Source of the DNA: Treponema sp.
Lineage (GTDB): Bacteria > Spirochaetota > Spirochaetia > Treponematales > Breznakiellaceae
Assembly (NCBI GenBank): GCA_031280065.1
Contig: JAITHH010000175.1
Span: 1-7,784 of the forward strand
Reading direction: 5' to 3'
Length of the DNA: 7,784 nt
Shown here: positions 6,101-7,784 of the stretch, in pieces
Layout: each line of letters opens with the position of its first letter
How positions within the stretch are numbered: position 1 is the first letter of the stretch
The notes under the pieces: generated by a model
Seen by the model: only the letters and a program-made list of their open reading frames with translations
The model's database searches: none
Told to the model about the DNA's origin: nothing
Program-made: the position numbers and the translations under genes

Positions 6101-7784
6101 CCGCGCTGGAGGCGGCGATCCCCCTCCCGGCTTTGAGTCCCGGACGCTGGCACAAGGTGGACTTGCGCTACGCCGGCGGAGACGGCGGGGTGTTCGTGGA
6201 CGGCGGCGCGGTCGCGGGCGCGGAACTCCGCTGCCGCCCGGAGGTATTCAGCCCGGCGGAAAGCGCCGCAGCCCTCAGCGGGCTGGACGCGGGGGCGGAA
6301 ACCGGCCTGGGAGTCTCGCCGAAACCGGGCTATATTGCCGTCTTCATCGAGCCTTCCAGCGGGGCCGCCTTGCCGGACGGTTCTTTTTCACTGGACGAGA
6401 TATGTCTGGAAGAGGCGGTCCCCGCTTACCGCGTCAATGGGGGCACTTCCCTGGCCTGGCGGCGTCCGGGAGCGCTGCTCTCCCTCAAGGGCTTCACCGT
6501 ACTGGGGGATGTGTCCGTTGACACTTCCCTGGAAAGCGGGGCGCGGGGGGACCTCTTTACCCAAGGGGCGCCGCTGTCCTACGGCGCGTTGAACCGCTCC
6601 ACGGTCAGCATGGGCCTTTTGGGAATCAAACTCACGGGAACCCTCGCCTTCGCCCTCTTCCCGGATGCGCCTTCATGGAACGCGGGCCACCGCGTCAGCC
6701 GGGCGTGGGGGCCGGTGACGCTGGCCGAGTCCTTTGCCCTGTCCCCTGGAGACGGGACCCTGGACCGCCGGCTCAGTCTGGAGGCTTCCGGCGCGGTTCA
6801 CGGACGCCTGGCCGCGAACCTGGCGGCGCAGGATCAGCGCCTGCGGCGGAGCTGGGATATGAACTTCGGGGTGAATACCGCACCGCGCCGTCCGCTGGGG
6901 CTGTCCCTGGAGGCGGGCGCGCGCTGGGAGGAGCCGGAGGAGCGCCTGGGGAGCCTTGAGGATTACGGCGCGGCCTGGACTGAAACCTGGGCGTACCTTG
7001 CGCCCGATAACGGCGCGGACGCGAAAAACCGGGACATCCGGGCGCTGGTCAAGCTCCCCCTGCGCCTCTCCCCGGTGGGCGCGGAACTTGCCGCCGAGGG
7101 CCGCTCATCCTTTACCCGCGCAACGGGCGCGCTCAAGGCGGAAACCCGCGGACGGCTGGACCTTCCCTTTACCTTTGGCAGTTTCTGGGGGCTGGTCCGG
7201 GGGGAGCGCTTCTTCTCGCGGACGCTGCGGTACGGGAGCCTGGACGCGCTGGACGACAGCCTCCGCTACGGCGAAAGCCTGGCCGATTCCTGGCGGCTCT
7301 GGCTCACCGCGCCGGTATACGGCCTGTTTGATCCGCTCCTGCCGCAAACCATGCGGGATGCCCTGGAGGAATCAGACGCGGCGGGCCTTACCGAATATGG
7401 CCAATTCAGCGACGGCCTGTCCCTGTCCCTGGAATTCCCGCCGGTCTTCGGCCTCCCTTCGCTGTTCCTGCCCCAGTATGCCGAAGCCCGCCTCTCCCGC
7501 AGTCTTGTCAAAAAGCTCGACACACCCGCGGACACGCTGAATATCGCCTCGGCGCTGCGCTTTTCCTCGGTGAATCTCTTTGGCGCGTTTGGGGCACTGC
7601 CGGTCTTGCGCTTTTACCAGAGCGAGGAGTTGAGCCGCTCGATAGAAGCCCAGCTTGCCATTCCCCGTGATGACCTGCTTTCCTGGAGCGCCCGTGATGA
7701 GACCCGGATGAGTTTCTACGGCTTTCGCGGCGCGGCGCTTGATCTGACGAATACCTTTACCATCAATTCCGCCGGAAAGCCGTC
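3175..7784 (+). CDS. Giant beta-rich secreted protein, SprA-like (3' partial)
   Basis: The frame is open from 3121 to the window end with no stop: at least 1,536 codons from the GTG at 3175, C-terminus missing. The start is uncertain (ATG 3130, GTG 3175 or ATG 3193). Residues 23-38 (VLFLFLLLYTLFPAGA) are a signal-peptide core with likely cleavage after AGA. I could trace these segments: LSLSLWIRQKWFVEAGF (103-119); LGLGNTGLDFPAFPYLNLGG (143-162) then SSFGVYGHF (166-174) and LEFHGLVRYD; a VFRHG...FSFNEAAGELSL...VIRVRYLKKSG unit (487-531); GPYP (690-693); a jelly-roll-like stretch (930-1013); SLDEICLEEA (1072-1081) followed by NGGTSLAWRR. Beyond about 1120, alternating polar/nonpolar strands rich in aromatics fit an outer-membrane barrel. 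From memory this order matches SprA/Sov of the type IX secretion system (usually over 2,000 residues). Only four Cys were noted. The coding frame is certain, the outer-membrane location likely, the SprA relation tentative. Confidence 0.85.
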   Translation, partial: MPQSPRMPGSLFAAGAPPSAPFVLFLFLLLYTLFPAGALPPPAPEEAPAELFTLTLGDTDVSLWLSGFWKGSFSAAFGVSQSPLGLAAASIESPFLFSQEADLSLSLWIRQKWFVEAGFLDNYALNTYRAGYQGQPGETVQYLGLGNTGLDFPAFPYLNLGGDSPSSFGVYGHFGGGDLEFHGLVRYDAAIQEERVFVGNRERGYAYLSIDSPQRGLSFVLPDENTGETPAIYFEDSEGGIQGSDGRRWRRARSGEYAVSARRGMVELRQKPAGRAAAAYGPGKTPGGPGYRLGSYGDSGSFLGAVQALFDPIALDRYPQPGQDALTGAAANTPGTVELEGVSALVIYEPGTFSPFERLNRYRSPAGNSTEAALTRRSTGERIGDFEAVPVEQTEAPAFYDPPDAESGIEPGGLWSSLRGSVELQRSDRIADPRSPQGRWPLAALCPEIYLPGSAGGGAYDLALRFTSYTAAGGAGVYAIGTDAVPGSIQVFRHGLPDSNFSFNEAAGELSLRDPPGFSEVIRVRYLKKSGQRQFGSLAAGLGMFYDPPGPFKSGLALGLRWNLSEDAYTGEGTASPGSAGLGAEAAWDADALKAKLTLGLGFDQPDAAGLYRLAGMEGSERTLVLNPASAFLAEPPADLPPEGGPLVSGLDAANRAPLVYRNYQNQNILDTSALLPIDSAAPVLPGKSGPYPASDPVLSGETLLAAEFTLTGERYWTGFQIPLGDAGDALEQVQEIGVPFRLYGFARETDVRVIVQAGALADADQGWRDNPALTASWEIFSAEIQAGLAGGQVHYDEEGALKLSRIILNDADRRKLREARYMRILILRSTAGEVSGRLLAAPPYLLGAGFRAITVRDGVISAAGAGAGQRPAAIAERRDVSLEAAYRERIERLHPEDAPQRVLELEWNALEPGESAGADGRTGAVPLSEYKTLSFFFKAGRSDGAGMADSGASSVPRLRFIVARGPGSLGAASETALEAAIPLPALSPGRWHKVDLRYAGGDGGVFVDGGAVAGAELRCRPEVFSPAESAAALSGLDAGAETGLGVSPKPGYIAVFIEPSSGAALPDGSFSLDEICLEEAVPAYRVNGGTSLAWRRPGALLSLKGFTVLGDVSVDTSLESGARGDLFTQGAPLSYGALNRSTVSMGLLGIKLTGTLAFALFPDAPSWNAGHRVSRAWGPVTLAESFALSPGDGTLDRRLSLEASGAVHGRLAANLAAQDQRLRRSWDMNFGVNTAPRRPLGLSLEAGARWEEPEERLGSLEDYGAAWTETWAYLAPDNGADAKNRDIRALVKLPLRLSPVGAELAAEGRSSFTRATGALKAETRGRLDLPFTFGSFWGLVRGERFFSRTLRYGSLDALDDSLRYGESLADSWRLWLTAPVYGLFDPLLPQTMRDALEESDAAGLTEYGQFSDGLSLSLEFPPVFGLPSLFLPQYAEARLSRSLVKKLDTPADTLNIASALRFSSVNLFGAFGALPVLRFYQSEELSRSIEAQLAIPRDDLLSWSARDETRMSFYGFRGAALDLTNTFTINSAGKP

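Overview
The window looks like a piece of a GC-rich spirochaete chromosome, most probably a Treponema-type lineage. This is an inference. It rests on a relaxed spirochaetal lipobox (FSSC), a DUF4015-type protein, and a large signal-peptide-bearing protein that looks like an outer-membrane barrel, so the envelope is probably two-membraned. Intergenic 'CTGCGTAATCTGCGG' repeats, which I associate with gut treponemes among others, also fit. No rRNA, tRNA, CRISPR array, transposase or phage gene is visible.

Layout: (1) Positions 1-1698 (+) hold the 3' part of a gene for a putative glycoside-hydrolase-like TIM-barrel protein (DUF4015 family) with a beta-rich N-terminal region; its start lies outside the window. 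(2) Positions 1699-2111 lie between convergent genes and are filled mainly by degenerate direct and inverted repeats with no credible gene. (3) Positions 2112-3093 (-) hold a tight two-gene unit: a DUF503/YlxP-like small protein, then a lipoprotein starting about ten bases after it. The DUF503 gene seems to start at a non-canonical ACG codon. (4) Positions 3094-3174 form a short divergent promoter region with one near-symmetrical TATAATA box that could serve both strands. (5) From about 3175 to the end (+) one reading frame stays open for more than 1,530 codons and runs off the window. It encodes a very large secreted, beta-rich protein.

The large protein is the main item of interest. Several segments, in the right order, resemble what I remember of SprA/Sov, the giant outer-membrane translocon barrel of the Bacteroidota type IX secretion system. 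If this holds, it is a SprA-like protein in a spirochaete, with no other type IX components next to it in this window. The resemblance is by eye and from memory only. The signal-peptide region is also odd: the expected positive n-region lies in a different frame from the hydrophobic core.

No single pathway is evident. Gene 1 (cell-wall or glycan related), the lipoprotein and the giant barrel would all act in the envelope; DUF503 would be cytoplasmic.
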